From Defluviitaleaceae bacterium (GTDB lineage Bacteria; Bacillota; Clostridia; Lachnospirales; WQUN01), in NCBI GenBank assembly GCA_009785605.1, contig WQVY01000008.1, forward strand, positions 1 through 51,821: 51,821 bases of DNA. The letters are read 5' to 3'. Shown here piece after piece: positions 1 through 9,016 of this stretch (positions are counted from its first letter, which is position 1; every line of letters starts with the position of its first letter). The position numbers and the translations under genes are program-made. A model generated the notes under the pieces. That model was not told where the DNA came from. It saw nothing but the letters and a program-made list of their open reading frames with translations, and did no database searches.

Positions 1-1
1 A

Positions 2-787
2 CCGGGTTTGGGTACGCCACTTCCTTCAGTGGAATTTGCACCTCTTATGCGTGAACTTTCTAAAAAACATACAGTGTGTGTTGTTGAGATTTTCGGTTAT
101 GGGCATAGCGACGGAACAGACAGTCCACGCACAAATGAAAACCACACTGAAGAAATACGGGAAGGCTTGAAGATGGCAGGACTGCAACCGCCTTATGTGC
201 TTATGCCTTTCTCTTGCACAGGCATTTATTCGGAATACTATGCCGCAAAATATCCAAGCGAAATTGCAGGATTGATTTTACTTGATACTACTGCAACGGT
301 TGACAGCTATGCACAATTATTTGCCGAATTAGAAGAACAACCTGATGATGATTTTGATTCAGAAGAAGATGTAGCTGAAGAAGCAGAGCAATCTTACGAT
401 ATGGACGAAATGATAGCCGAGTATGTTAGACATGGATATACATTAGAAGAAGTTAATGAAATCATAGATATGACTGCTGAACTAACTCACATGGACACCC
501 AATTGGCACAAGAAAAAGCCTTGTCTGAAAATATATTTGAAGTGTCTTCTATGCCGATACCAAAGAAACTACCAGTTCTGGTACTCCATGCAGATTGGTT
601 GGAAGATTTAGATGAAGATGAATTAAACGAACATAAAAAACATTACTACGACCATATGCAAAGGCTGGGAGAAGACGCAAAACTTGTTGTCATTAAGGGC
701 AGTACACATGAAGATATTTACTATCATTCAGACTTCCGTAGGGTTATAAGTAACGAGGTAGATAACTTTTTAGCGTGTATTAAATAA
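2..787 (+). CDS. alpha/beta hydrolase, 5'-truncated by the window edge
   Basis: The frame is open from base 2, so the gene starts outside the window; the first visible residues read PGLGTPLPS, the usual oxyanion-strand region of alpha/beta hydrolases. Counting from the TTG at 8, the nucleophile is probably Ser69 in PFSCTGIY (the elbow is normally GxSxG, here degenerate) and the catalytic His is H234 in KGSTHEDIYY. An acidic insert (residues about 110-135) looks like a cap domain. The substrate cannot be told. It converges on the UROD gene with only 39 nt between them and no obvious terminator. Confidence 0.85.
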   Translation, partial: PGLGTPLPSVEFAPLMRELSKKHTVCVVEIFGYGHSDGTDSPRTNENHTEEIREGLKMAGLQPPYVLMPFSCTGIYSEYYAAKYPSEIAGLILLDTTATVDSYAQLFAELEEQPDDDFDSEEDVAEEAEQSYDMDEMIAEYVRHGYTLEEVNEIIDMTAELTHMDTQLAQEKALSENIFEVSSMPIPKKLPVLVLHADWLEDLDEDELNEHKKHYYDHMQRLGEDAKLVVIKGSTHEDIYYHSDFRRVISNEVDNFLACIK

Positions 788-826
788 GCATTTCTATTTA
801 CCACAGGAGATATCTATTGACCGCAA

Positions 827-1834
827 CTACTGATTTTGAAACAGTTCAATGAGCGCGGCAATATTCTCTGCCGGTACATCTCCTGGGATATCATGTGTAG
901 GCCCGGCAATAAAGCCACCGCCGTCACTTACAATATCTATTATTTCTTTTGCCTTAATCTTAAGCCCCTGCGGTGTTTCGAAGGGCATTAGGCGTTGGGT
1001 GCTTATACCACCCCAAAAGGCCAGCTTACCTTTGTATTGTCTTTTTATGCTTGTGATGTCAAATAGCTCCGGTTGGAAGGTTTGATGAGCGTCAAGCCCT
1101 ATCTCTACAAGGTCTGGGTAAATTTCTTGTATATCACCGCAGGAATGCTGCGCTACATATCGCCCGCTTTCTTTTACGCTGCTATACATCTTAGCAAGCT
1201 GCGGCTTAATATATTTGCGCCATAAGACTGGCCCCATGATTAAACCCTGCTGCTGGCCCCAGTCATCGCCAAAGTATATGCCGTCAAAATCATAATCCAA
1301 AAATATCTTTATGACTTTTAGGTTAAAGTCTGTAATTTTATCAAGTAAGGCAGTTACAAACTCCGGGTCGGTTATCATGTATGCCAGTAGGTTTTCCATG
1401 CCTGTAAATGTCCAGGCCCGCTCGAAAAGGGAAAACCCCAAAGACGCGATTTTGAATGTATCGCCGGCGTTGGATATCGCGGTTATACAGTCATGGCGCA
1501 AGCTCTCCTCCGGTATTTGTGGAAGTTCAAAACCTTTTAGTTCCGGCTCTGGCAGTAGTAGTTTTTCTACTATACCTATGTCCTTATCGGCACCGTTACG
1601 GTTCCACACGACACCAAAGTCGTCTTTAAAATAGCCATCCATGCCAGGTATAGGCACCGGGTTACCAGAATAATAGCAGCCTGATATGTGATTGCCTATT
1701 TTAGACGCAAAGTTTTTATCGTTGTAATACTTGACCATTTTGTCATGGGCTTGCTGTGTGAAGCCTATGTTGTACGGTACTATGTCGGTTTTTTTATGAT
1801 TTAAAGCAGCTATTACTCGTTCGCGTCTTGTCAT
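827..1834 (-). CDS. uroporphyrinogen decarboxylase-family protein (MtaA/corrinoid methyltransferase-like)
   Basis: 335 aa starting MTRRERVIAALNHKKTDIVP, the typical opening of URO-D (PF01208) proteins of the MtaA/CmuA type. The fold is a TIM barrel. AQHSCGDIQEIYPDLVEIG and GGISTQRLMPF match the metal-ligand and C-terminal parts of this family, which in methanogens and acetogens moves methyl groups between corrinoid proteins and thiols. No haem pathway neighbours are present, so true haem synthesis is unlikely. Its ATG overlaps the stop of the upstream Cys-motif gene (ATGA, 4 nt), so the two are translationally coupled. The methyl donor is unknown. Confidence 0.85.
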   Translation of the reverse strand: MTRRERVIAALNHKKTDIVPYNIGFTQQAHDKMVKYYNDKNFASKIGNHISGCYYSGNPVPIPGMDGYFKDDFGVVWNRNGADKDIGIVEKLLLPEPELKGFELPQIPEESLRHDCITAISNAGDTFKIASLGFSLFERAWTFTGMENLLAYMITDPEFVTALLDKITDFNLKVIKIFLDYDFDGIYFGDDWGQQQGLIMGPVLWRKYIKPQLAKMYSSVKESGRYVAQHSCGDIQEIYPDLVEIGLDAHQTFQPELFDITSIKRQYKGKLAFWGGISTQRLMPFETPQGLKIKAKEIIDIVSDGGGFIAGPTHDIPGDVPAENIAALIELFQNQ

Positions 1835-2331
1835 GTTGTTGCTCCTTTACTGGCTTCAAATTCTTTTCTAATCAACATTGCTACATTATCCCACTCATCA
1901 TCAGTTAGGCTAGAGAAATAAAAAACCAAACCAACACATTTCTGGTATTGTTTATCTTCAAAAGAAAAACCGGCACCGCCTTTGCAATGGCTGTTGCATG
2001 ATTTGCAGTCATAAGCACTAAGGATATCATTTTTAATCCTTTTATTGCACGAAGCGAAGTAATCGCTGTAAGCGTCTATATTCCACAAACAGGCTTTTAT
2101 TCGCCACCACTCATCTGTACATTCTACTGTAAATAGTACCCTTTGAGGTTTTTTTCTTGAAAAAACACATCGCCAGTATTTATTAGCGTGGGCATATCTT
2201 GTTTGAGCTTTGCATTCTAGTTCAAGCCCAAGCTCAATAAATAAAAGTGCTTTTATTTGTTGCGATTCCGGTAATATTTTAATTACTTCGTGCGGAGTTC
2301 TCTCTGGTCCAGCATACTGCTGTTTGTCCAT
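1831..2331 (-). CDS. Cys-motif protein of unknown function (C-x2-C-x3-C-x15-C)
   Basis: 166 aa. The ATG at 2331 is preceded by AAAGGAGGT, which is part of a copy of the 42-nt leader element; an open frame continues upstream to 2406 but translates the element itself (TPICSADKGG). The C-terminal third carries CKSCNSHC and a fourth Cys 16 residues on, then LTDDEWDNVAMLIRKEFEA. The same spacing and the same SSDEW-helix ending occur in the gene at 51129-51659, so the two are paralogues. The cysteines suggest a metal site or redox cluster. It is coupled to a UROD gene, suggesting a role with that enzyme, but this is inference. Confidence 0.75.
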   Translation of the reverse strand: MDKQQYAGPERTPHEVIKILPESQQIKALLFIELGLELECKAQTRYAHANKYWRCVFSRKKPQRVLFTVECTDEWWRIKACLWNIDAYSDYFASCNKRIKNDILSAYDCKSCNSHCKGGAGFSFEDKQYQKCVGLVFYFSSLTDDEWDNVAMLIRKEFEASKGATT

Positions 2332-2720
2332 TTTTAATATACCTCCTTTGTCGGCGGAGCAAATTGGTGTGGAACTGCAAGCTGGTAGTTTTGATGATTG
2401 GGCCAAAAGCGATCACATAGCCATTTTATCACAACTATGTTGTTTAGTGGCGTAATTATCCAAACGCGTTACTTCTACCCTTTATAACACACATTATGTA
2501 ATCAGCTTGTCATGAGGCAATCAAGAAAACGCTGCCCACCCATTAGTTGTGGAAACCGACCGAAAGTGACGTTGAAGAAGCTGAGTACAGCTTCTTAACC
2601 TCTGGTTAAGCTTTTGATAAAAAACACAACCTAAACGGTATGGTAATGCCAAATTGCCTTTGCTAAAATTTGTTGTGAGCGCAGGTTGTTTAGCAATCAA
2701 AACACAGCAGGAGGACATCA
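2332..2720. other. intergenic region between divergent genes
   Basis: This stretch holds a copy of the 42-nt leader element next to the minus-strand gene, a small dyad CTTAACCtctGGTTAAG at 2594-2610, and an extended -10 motif TGCTAAAAT at 2661-2669 that could start the XRE-DUF6273 transcript. Open frames here are short, without ribosome sites, and I do not regard them as genes. Confidence 0.6.
2336..2370 (-). repeat. leader element (divergent copy)
   Basis: On the minus strand this reads a diverged version of the 42-nt element found upstream of four other genes: CCAATTTGCTCCGCCGACAA followed by AGGAGG. It carries the ribosome site of the Cys-motif gene starting at 2331. The ATGAATTAA end of the consensus is replaced by ATATTAAAA. 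It still has an open frame (TPICSADKGG). Confidence 0.7.
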
Positions 2721-3551
2721 ATGTTAGATAACACAAGAGTAGGCAACCAAATTCTTACGTTGCGCAAGCACAACGGGTTCACCCAGGATGAGCTTGCAGA
2801 AAAATTAGGCATCAGCGCACAAGCAATCAGCAAATGGGAAAACGGCCATTCCTTACCGGAAACAGCGCTGCTTCCCTTGTTGGCAAAGTTATTAAACAGC
2901 ACAATTGACTCCATATTAACGCCAAGCACGGTTAGGGAAGGCGACCTAATACAGTTTGGAAATTATGGGTGGCTTGTTTTGCAAATAAATACAGATGGCG
3001 CGCTAATTATCTCGGAAACAACAATTGGCAAAGCACCTTATAACGACCATATGAATAGCACTACATGGGAACATAGTAGCATAAGGAAATATCTAAACAG
3101 TGAATTTTATAATAAATTCACCCCGGCAGAAAAATCGCAGATGATAAAAACAAAACTAAGCGACCGAAATAACCCATGGTATGACGCAAAGTGCGGAAGT
3201 TCGACTTTCGACAAAATATTTTTATTAAGCTATGACGAAATTATCAGATATTTTGGTGACAGTGGGGATTTGCAAAGCAAAAAAGGTTGGTATTGGAAAG
3301 AAGATGGCCTGATTGTTCCCAACGACGAAAATTGTCATTTGCAATATGGCGAGTGCGTTTATGACCAATACAATGATGCACGTAAGGTGCAAAATGCAAA
3401 AGGTGAAGATGATTGGTGGTGGTTACGCTCTCCTGGCCACAAAAGTCATATTGCAGGTAGCATTGGTTATGCTGGCGAGCTTTTTCTTTGTGGGGATGAT
3501 GTATATAGGGTAGATGGCGGGATACGCCCTGCGTTGTGGTTGAGCTTATAG
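2721..3551 (+). CDS. XRE-family HTH protein fused to a DUF6273-like domain
   Basis: 276 aa, ATG after AGGAGGACATCA. Residues 7-65 are a classic XRE helix-turn-helix (RKHNGFTQDELAEKLGISAQ, then AISKWENG). Residues about 75-276 form a domain found in many gut Clostridia proteins: FGNYGWLVLQ, SSIRKYLNSEFYNKF, WWWLRSPG and a final GGIRPALWLSL. These motifs, which I associate with DUF6273, resemble C-type-lectin/FGE-like folds; function is unknown. The same domain ends the gene at 23002-23964. The HTH may let the protein regulate itself while the second domain senses something. Confidence 0.85.
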   Translation: MLDNTRVGNQILTLRKHNGFTQDELAEKLGISAQAISKWENGHSLPETALLPLLAKLLNSTIDSILTPSTVREGDLIQFGNYGWLVLQINTDGALIISETTIGKAPYNDHMNSTTWEHSSIRKYLNSEFYNKFTPAEKSQMIKTKLSDRNNPWYDAKCGSSTFDKIFLLSYDEIIRYFGDSGDLQSKKGWYWKEDGLIVPNDENCHLQYGECVYDQYNDARKVQNAKGEDDWWWLRSPGHKSHIAGSIGYAGELFLCGDDVYRVDGGIRPALWLSL

Positions 3552-3644
3552 GAGGGTAGTGCTGAAGCCTAAGAAGGGAGATTTATATCCATCCAGATCG
3601 CGTGTCTGATGTGTGGTATCCGCTTGAATTAAAGAAATAAATCA
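3552..3644 (+). other. possible remnant of a gene 3' end
   Basis: Between the DUF6273 gene and the leader element, the frame following a TGA at about 3563 reads REIYIHPDRVSDVWYPLELK and stops with TAA before the leader element. Composition looks protein-like but there is no start or ribosome site, so it may be the leftover C-terminus of a lost gene. I could not identify the family. Confidence 0.25.
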
Positions 3645-3686
3645 ATCCAACCTATTTGTTCCATCGACGAAGGGGGCATGAATTAA
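3645..3686 (+). repeat. 42-nt leader element with ribosome site
   Basis: A copy of the shared element, TCCAACCTATTTGTTCC then ATCGACGAAGGGGGC and ATGAATTAA. It ends four bases before the ATG of the first Cys-motif paralogue and provides its only purine-rich ribosome site (AAGGGGG, about 14 nt from the ATG). In frame it would encode IQPICSIDEGGMN-stop. Confidence 0.85.
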
Positions 3687-3689
3687 ATA

Positions 3690-4577
3690 ATGAACCAGCT
3701 TACTATCGAAAAAGTAACTGCCGAGCTTGATGTGCTTTTCAGTAAAACTGGCAAAAACATGGAAACAATAGACCTTTATATTCAACTAAAACACAAACAA
3801 AATGTCCACATCTATAATTTAATACAAATGCTGATTAAGCATTTTAATGATACAGGCGATGAGGATTTGGCTAACGAGCTTGGGCTACATGGTTTTTGTG
3901 GATGCAAAGTGTCAAGGTTGTCTAATGTGATTAAAACAATGTACGGAAAGGAGATATATGCGAAAATTTTTGACGGCGTAGAATATCCAACCGAAGCATG
4001 GACTAACTGGACGCAAACCGAAAGAAAGGATTTTGCGCTGTTTATTCAGAAAAAAATACTGTCCGTTATATCATTAGATGATTATAAACGCGCGATGGAA
4101 GGAGTGTCTCGCACGTGGGTTTCCAATGACGGGTCAGTAGGCACAACAAGCAAAGACATAACCCTTAAAGATTTAGATGCGTTCATTAAAGAAAGCAATG
4201 AACGACATGTAAACTATCATGGGACCGACAATACAGCACTAGAAGCATTTGACTCCGAAGAATGGAAAATCCGCCGCGAAGGCTCAAAAATTACTGTAGT
4301 GCAGATTCCGTTTCTAAAGAACAAATACTTATCTCAAACCAATGAGAAAATGAAGCGCTACTATGCCTGTCGCTGCCCTTGGGTAAGAGCCTCTATTTTA
4401 AAGGGAGAAACCGTGGCATCATCTTTTTGTCATTGCAGCTTGGGCTATCAAAAACAAGGTTTCGAGACTTTCTGTGGTAGACACCTTGACGGCAGAGTCG
4501 TAAAGTCCGTAGTGGATGATGGCGTTTTGCAATGCGTTTTTGAAATTGATATTCCCATTGATATTATGGAGGGTTAA
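3690..4577 (+). CDS. Cys-motif protein, tandem paralogue 1 (possibly DUF6144)
   Basis: 295 aa. The N-terminal part (1-180) is helical and variable. The C-terminal part is conserved with the next gene: RREGSKITVVQIPFLKNKYL, KMKRYYACRCPWVRASI, then FCHCSLGYQKQGFE and a closing CVFEIDIP. The CxCPW and FCxCS pairs suggest a metal-binding or catalytic cysteine pocket like that of ATC-hydrolase/V4R-related domains; I believe this family is listed as DUF6144 but could not check. The start lies immediately after a leader element. It is separated by 3 nt from its paralogue, so they form one operon. Confidence 0.75.
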   Translation: MNQLTIEKVTAELDVLFSKTGKNMETIDLYIQLKHKQNVHIYNLIQMLIKHFNDTGDEDLANELGLHGFCGCKVSRLSNVIKTMYGKEIYAKIFDGVEYPTEAWTNWTQTERKDFALFIQKKILSVISLDDYKRAMEGVSRTWVSNDGSVGTTSKDITLKDLDAFIKESNERHVNYHGTDNTALEAFDSEEWKIRREGSKITVVQIPFLKNKYLSQTNEKMKRYYACRCPWVRASILKGETVASSFCHCSLGYQKQGFETFCGRHLDGRVVKSVVDDGVLQCVFEIDIPIDIMEG

Positions 4578-4580
4578 AGT

Positions 4581-5492
4581 ATGACAAAAACACAAATAAT
4601 GGACGATTTTAAATCGTTTGTAAAAGAACATGGCGTGTCAACTGAAACAGTAAACCAGTTTATCCGCCAAAGGAAAGCTGATAATACCGACATGTTAATG
4701 ACAATAAATGCTATGAAGGAATACGCCGATTCTACAAAAGACGAATTATTGGTTTCCGAGGTTTTTATACTTATGACCGATTTCAACGAGTGGTGCGGTG
4801 GGACAATGAAGCATTTATCCAAAACCACACAAAATATGTATGGTGATGAAGTGTGGGGAAAGATTTTCAAAGACGTTAAAATGCCAGAGGTAGGCTGGAC
4901 GGCAGATGACCTGAGCGATTTTACATATAAAATCGAGCAAAAATATTTATCTGCCACAACAAAAGAAAATTACGAATGCGCCCAGAAAATGGGGAACCCA
5001 TTTACCAGGTCATTTACGGACAGCGACAAGAAACATTTGGCTATTAGTGATGTAGATTTGTTAATAAATAAGCTCAATACCAAATTCCTTAATGCACTAA
5101 GAAAATGCCATAAGTCTGGTGAACTTTTCTTTAATCAAAAGATAGACGATGTTGCTATGAAGGAATATGAAACAGGAAGATGGAGCATGCGCAGGGAAGG
5201 CTCAAAAATCATACTCACAAAAAACCCATATATGATGAGTAAATATTTGACCGAAACCGATAACAAACTGAAGCGATATTATGCTTGTCACTGCCCATGG
5301 GCAAGGCAGTCCATTCTAACAGATAAAACTGTTTCAAAATCCTTTTGTTATTGCAGCTTCGGCCATGATAAATATGAACTTGAAAGTGCCTTTGGCAGAC
5401 AACTTGATGGAAGGGTTGTTTGCTCTGTGCTTGAAGAAGGCAACATCCAATGTATTTTTGAAGTTGATATCCCGGATGATATCAAAGAGTGA
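4581..5492 (+). CDS. Cys-motif protein, tandem paralogue 2 (possibly DUF6144)
   Basis: 303 aa, ATG after GGAGGGTTAAAGT, itself overlapping the end of the previous gene. The C-terminal domain repeats the pattern of its neighbour: RREGSKIILTKNPYMMSKYL, KLKRYYACHCPWARQSI, KSFCYCSFGHDKYELE, GRQLDGRVVCSVLEEG, CIFEVDIPDD. The N-terminal halves differ much more, suggesting an old duplication with divergent partner-binding regions. Its TGA (5490-5492) abuts, with no base between, the TAA of the convergent ABC exporter gene. Function is unknown. Confidence 0.75.
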   Translation: MTKTQIMDDFKSFVKEHGVSTETVNQFIRQRKADNTDMLMTINAMKEYADSTKDELLVSEVFILMTDFNEWCGGTMKHLSKTTQNMYGDEVWGKIFKDVKMPEVGWTADDLSDFTYKIEQKYLSATTKENYECAQKMGNPFTRSFTDSDKKHLAISDVDLLINKLNTKFLNALRKCHKSGELFFNQKIDDVAMKEYETGRWSMRREGSKIILTKNPYMMSKYLTETDNKLKRYYACHCPWARQSILTDKTVSKSFCYCSFGHDKYELESAFGRQLDGRVVCSVLEEGNIQCIFEVDIPDDIKE

Positions 5493-7214
5493 TTAGTGTG
5501 GATGATGGCAATTGGCTATCTCCACCACACGCCCACCATCCATTCTAACAACCATATCCGCGTTGGCAACTTTGTCCAACTCATGCGTAGTTATCAAAAT
5601 CGTATGGTTTACACGCAAGCTTTGTATAGTCTCCATGATATTACGCTCTGTTTCTTTATCAAGTGCGCTGGTAGCCTCATCGAAAACCAAAATCGGTGCT
5701 TTCTTAACCAGTGCTCGTGCGATAGCTATGCGTTGTTTTTGCCCACCAGACAAGGTATCACCTTTTTCTCCGCAGGGTGCATCATATCCACCTTCCAAGC
5801 TTTCTATAAAATCGTGGGCGGCGGCTTGCTTTGCAGCTTCTATGATGTCTTCATCGCTGCAGTTGCCGCCGGCCCCCATGGCTATGTTTTCTTTTATGCT
5901 CATATCAAACAATGTACAGGTTTGATCTACATAGGCAAAATTTTGCCGCCAGTCTTTTACAGGGGTGTCGTTATAACATATGCCGCCAAGTTTAAGGCCC
6001 ATATCGTCCCGTTCGTACATGCCAATTATGGCCCGTAACAGTGTTGACTTACCGCTTCCAGACTCGCCTACCAGTGCTACCATTTTGTTCTGATTTATTT
6101 CTAAGTTAATATCCGATAGTGTATTACATGCAGCATCTACATATTTGAAACTCAACCCTTCTATGCTAAGGCAGTACCCATTGGGTTGCATTTGCTTTGC
6201 TGGCAACTTTGACTTGGGCACCTGTGCGAACGCTTCGCCTTTTTCTAGTATCGCAAACACGCGCTTTGCCCCGGCTATCGGTGGCTGCAACCCTGCATAT
6301 ACCGCCCCAAGGTCGCCTATAGACGATGATAGCGAGCTACTCATGCCAAACACAACTACAACAAGGTAAAACTCTAACCGCCCTGTAGCCGCAAGCCAGC
6401 CACCAAAGCCAAACACTACAAGCAATGTCAGCCAGCCTTCTATTGTGCCAAACAGCCGTTGGCCCATCTGTATAAAGCCCTGCCGTATGTCCAATATCTT
6501 GAGGCGGTTGTTATCACGGTCAAACATTATAAATGCCTGGGACTGCATATTATAGGCCCGTATCGCCATTGCCCCGGAGAAGGCATTACTGGCAGTTATT
6601 AGCGCTTCGGCATTGGCCTCTAAGCGCTCTTTTCCAACCTTGGCCAAAGGCTCTGTAAAGCGCTTTTGCATTACGAAGCTTATAGTACCTACAGCCAAAG
6701 TTGCAAGCCCTAGCCGCCAATCTATGACAAATATAGTAATAGATGCGCCTACAATTGTAATTATATTACGCATCAAAGACATCAGCGGTTCTTCAAATAT
6801 ATTGGATGCAGTATCACTGTCTGTATTGATGGCAGCAATACCTTCACCACTATGTGACGCATCCTCTATGCCTGTACGTATAAAAACACGGAAAAGCATA
6901 CGCTTCATGTCAAGCACTGCACGCTCTACAACTATCATATTTATAGCAACCGCCACCAAAAACAACAACAAGTACCCAAAAACCATAACAGCCAACATCA
7001 CAGCAGCGTAAAACACACCGTCCGCATCGCCAGCCAAGATAGCCGCCATTATATTGCCAGAAAAAATAGCAAAGAAAAATGGAAACGCAAAGCCCTGTGT
7101 ACTGTAGATAAACTGGGTTATAGCATACCGTATACGATATGGCCGCATAAAGCGGAACATTTTAAAAAAGTATTGGTTGTCGTTTTGCATTAGTATATTT
7201 TTTATGGATGTCAT
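5493..7214 (-). CDS. ABC exporter half-transporter (TMD-NBD), second subunit
   Basis: 573 aa. Residues about 30-300 hold six membrane helices; the C-terminal 220 residues are an ATPase with Walker A GESGSGKSTLLRA, signature LSGGQKQRIAIARA, Walker B ILVFDEATSALD with the catalytic Glu, and H-loop LITTHELD. It is the last gene of a regulator-exporter operon (regulator, exporter 1, exporter 2) and most likely pairs with the upstream half-transporter as a heterodimer. Both partners keep the Glu and signature, so neither ATP site looks degenerate. The substrate (drug, peptide or lipid) cannot be told. Confidence 0.93.
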   Translation of the reverse strand: MTSIKNILMQNDNQYFFKMFRFMRPYRIRYAITQFIYSTQGFAFPFFFAIFSGNIMAAILAGDADGVFYAAVMLAVMVFGYLLLFLVAVAINMIVVERAVLDMKRMLFRVFIRTGIEDASHSGEGIAAINTDSDTASNIFEEPLMSLMRNIITIVGASITIFVIDWRLGLATLAVGTISFVMQKRFTEPLAKVGKERLEANAEALITASNAFSGAMAIRAYNMQSQAFIMFDRDNNRLKILDIRQGFIQMGQRLFGTIEGWLTLLVVFGFGGWLAATGRLEFYLVVVVFGMSSSLSSSIGDLGAVYAGLQPPIAGAKRVFAILEKGEAFAQVPKSKLPAKQMQPNGYCLSIEGLSFKYVDAACNTLSDINLEINQNKMVALVGESGSGKSTLLRAIIGMYERDDMGLKLGGICYNDTPVKDWRQNFAYVDQTCTLFDMSIKENIAMGAGGNCSDEDIIEAAKQAAAHDFIESLEGGYDAPCGEKGDTLSGGQKQRIAIARALVKKAPILVFDEATSALDKETERNIMETIQSLRVNHTILITTHELDKVANADMVVRMDGGRVVEIANCHHPH

Positions 7215-7252
7215 AAGACAATCAACCTCGCTTTCATTTGAGCCATTTATGT

Positions 7253-8971
7253 CTAGTATGAGTACAGGCTGCGATATATTTCGTTTGTTTTTATTAAGTC
7301 GTCATGCGTACCTATACCTGCAACCTTGCCGCTACTCATGACAATTATTGTGTCGCAGGCAGCTATGGATTTTGCCCTGTGAGCCACCATTATTGCTGTT
7401 TTACCTGCTATGACATTGTTAAAGCCGTCTATTATTTCTGCCTCAGTGTCTGCGTCAAGGGCAGATGTAGCCTCATCCAGTAAGATGACTGGGGCATCTT
7501 TGTAAAAAGCCCTGGCTATAGCTATACGCTGGCGCTGTCCACCGGATATGTTGCTAGATGCTTCTGATAGTACACTGTTAAATTTTTCGGGCAGGGTATG
7601 TATAAAGTCCAATATCCCTGCATCTGCGCAAGCTTTCTCTAGACGTGGCATGTCTGTTATTACTGGCTCTAGGGTTATATTTTTAGCTATGCTTTCAGCA
7701 AAAAGGAAGGAGTCCTGCGGTACATATGCAAAAATATTACGTAAGTCAGACTTTGTGAAGCTGGTTGTACTTTTATTGTTGATTAATATTTCCCCAGTCA
7801 GGGGTTCGTAAAGCCCCAATAGCAGTTTAAGCAGTGTTGACTTACCAGAGCCACTGCTTCCCACAATAGCAATTTTGCTACCTGCTGCAATATTAATATT
7901 AATGTTGTCTAGGACAGGCAAACTGTCTTCGTTTTCTATATATGAGAATGTAACATTTTCAAATTTTATGTTGGCTGCTGTAACGACTTCAGGTTGTGTA
8001 TTTTCTTGTGATGTTTCTTCTAAGTCTTGTGCTGTATTTTCGTTTAAGCGCTTGCCGCCTGCTATTAGTTGTGCAATACGGCCTATGTTTTGGGCCAGCA
8101 TGGTAATACTACCTGCGGCAATTATTACTGTTGTTACAAATGCAACAAACTCTGCCAAGGTTAGCGTCCCGCTTATTACCCCATTGGCTAGTACAACAAA
8201 CACCACAATTAGCGGCGCAAACAATACAGCCATCATTGACCCAATCATAAGCCCCAAAAACCACGCAAGTTTTTTTACTAATGCAAAATACTTATTATAA
8301 ACCATCATGTAGTGCTGCTCGAGTATATCGTCTAGCGAATATGCTACAACTGTATTCAAGTTTTGGAGGGAATCGTTTACAACAGCATTAAAATCAGCTT
8401 TTCTTTTTGACATTTTTACAGACATCTTTTGTAGAGGAATAGAAAGCAACAACTGCATCACAAGCATACCAATAGCTGCAAGGAACAAGATACCAGTAAA
8501 AGAAGGGCTAATTACAATCATAAAAACGAATGCCGAAGCAAATGAAACAAAATCTTCAAAAACCTGAAGCAACCCACTAGTAACAAGACGCTCTGCCAAG
8601 GGGATGTCATTAGTATAAATAGACAAGCTTTCTCCTGTACCGGCTTTTTCTAATACAGAAAAAGGTACACGCAAAAAATACTCAACAAAATGTGCCCTAA
8701 GCTTGTACCCGACATTTGCAGAATATTTTGCAAGGAGTACTGTGTTAATTGCAGCAGCCGTAGCCCTAAGTACAGTTATGCCCGTTATAAATACAAACAA
8801 CAGTATAATTGTATCTGTGTCCCCTGTTACTGCGGCTTCTGATATTTCGCCAGTTAAGCGGTTAACAGCAAGGACAGCTATGGCTGTTGTAGCAGCCAAA
8901 AATACATATATAAGCATAAAGCCAGTAAAGCGCATTCCTGTTTTTTTCATGGTTGTGTATATTGTTTTCAT
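7253..8971 (-). CDS. ABC exporter half-transporter (TMD-NBD), first subunit
   Basis: 572 aa with six membrane helices in residues 15-300 and a C-terminal ATPase: Walker A GSSGSGKSTLLKL, signature NISGGQRQRIAIARAF, Walker B VILLDEATSALD, H-loop MVAHRAKSI. The start is ATG at 8971, three bases after the stop of the XRE gene; its ribosome site GGAGG lies in the 42-nt leader element shared with the end of that gene. 38 nt separate it from the second subunit. The operon context suggests export of a compound sensed by the XRE protein. Confidence 0.93.
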   Translation of the reverse strand: MKTIYTTMKKTGMRFTGFMLIYVFLAATTAIAVLAVNRLTGEISEAAVTGDTDTIILLFVFITGITVLRATAAAINTVLLAKYSANVGYKLRAHFVEYFLRVPFSVLEKAGTGESLSIYTNDIPLAERLVTSGLLQVFEDFVSFASAFVFMIVISPSFTGILFLAAIGMLVMQLLLSIPLQKMSVKMSKRKADFNAVVNDSLQNLNTVVAYSLDDILEQHYMMVYNKYFALVKKLAWFLGLMIGSMMAVLFAPLIVVFVVLANGVISGTLTLAEFVAFVTTVIIAAGSITMLAQNIGRIAQLIAGGKRLNENTAQDLEETSQENTQPEVVTAANIKFENVTFSYIENEDSLPVLDNININIAAGSKIAIVGSSGSGKSTLLKLLLGLYEPLTGEILINNKSTTSFTKSDLRNIFAYVPQDSFLFAESIAKNITLEPVITDMPRLEKACADAGILDFIHTLPEKFNSVLSEASSNISGGQRQRIAIARAFYKDAPVILLDEATSALDADTEAEIIDGFNNVIAGKTAIMVAHRAKSIAACDTIIVMSSGKVAGIGTHDDLIKTNEIYRSLYSY

Positions 8972-8974
8972 TGT

Positions 8975-9016
8975 TTAATTCATGCCTCCTTCGTCGGCGG
9001 AACAAATAGGTTGGTA
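8975..9016 (-). repeat. 42-nt leader element that also forms the end of the upstream gene
   Basis: On the minus strand: TACCAACCTATTTGTTCCGC, CGACGAAGGAGGC, ATGAATTAA. It encodes the last 13 residues of the XRE protein (YQPICSADEGGMN) and its stop codon, and its GGAGG is the ribosome site for the ABC exporter gene starting at 8971. This is the clearest case of the element used both as coding tail and leader. Confidence 0.9.

Noticed and set aside
2521-2736. 71-codon minus-strand frame upstream of the XRE-DUF6273 gene
   Set aside because: No ribosome site and low-complexity composition; overlaps the predicted promoter of the plus-strand gene.
2721-3551. Diversity-generating retroelement target
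   Set aside because: The WWWLRSPG and GIRPALWL ending recalls DGR variable proteins with lectin-like folds, but no reverse transcriptase, template repeat or accessory gene was found in the window.
5493-8971. Degenerate ATP site in the heterodimeric exporter
   Set aside because: I checked both subunits for loss of the catalytic Glu, signature or H-loop; all are present, so there is no evidence for asymmetric sites.
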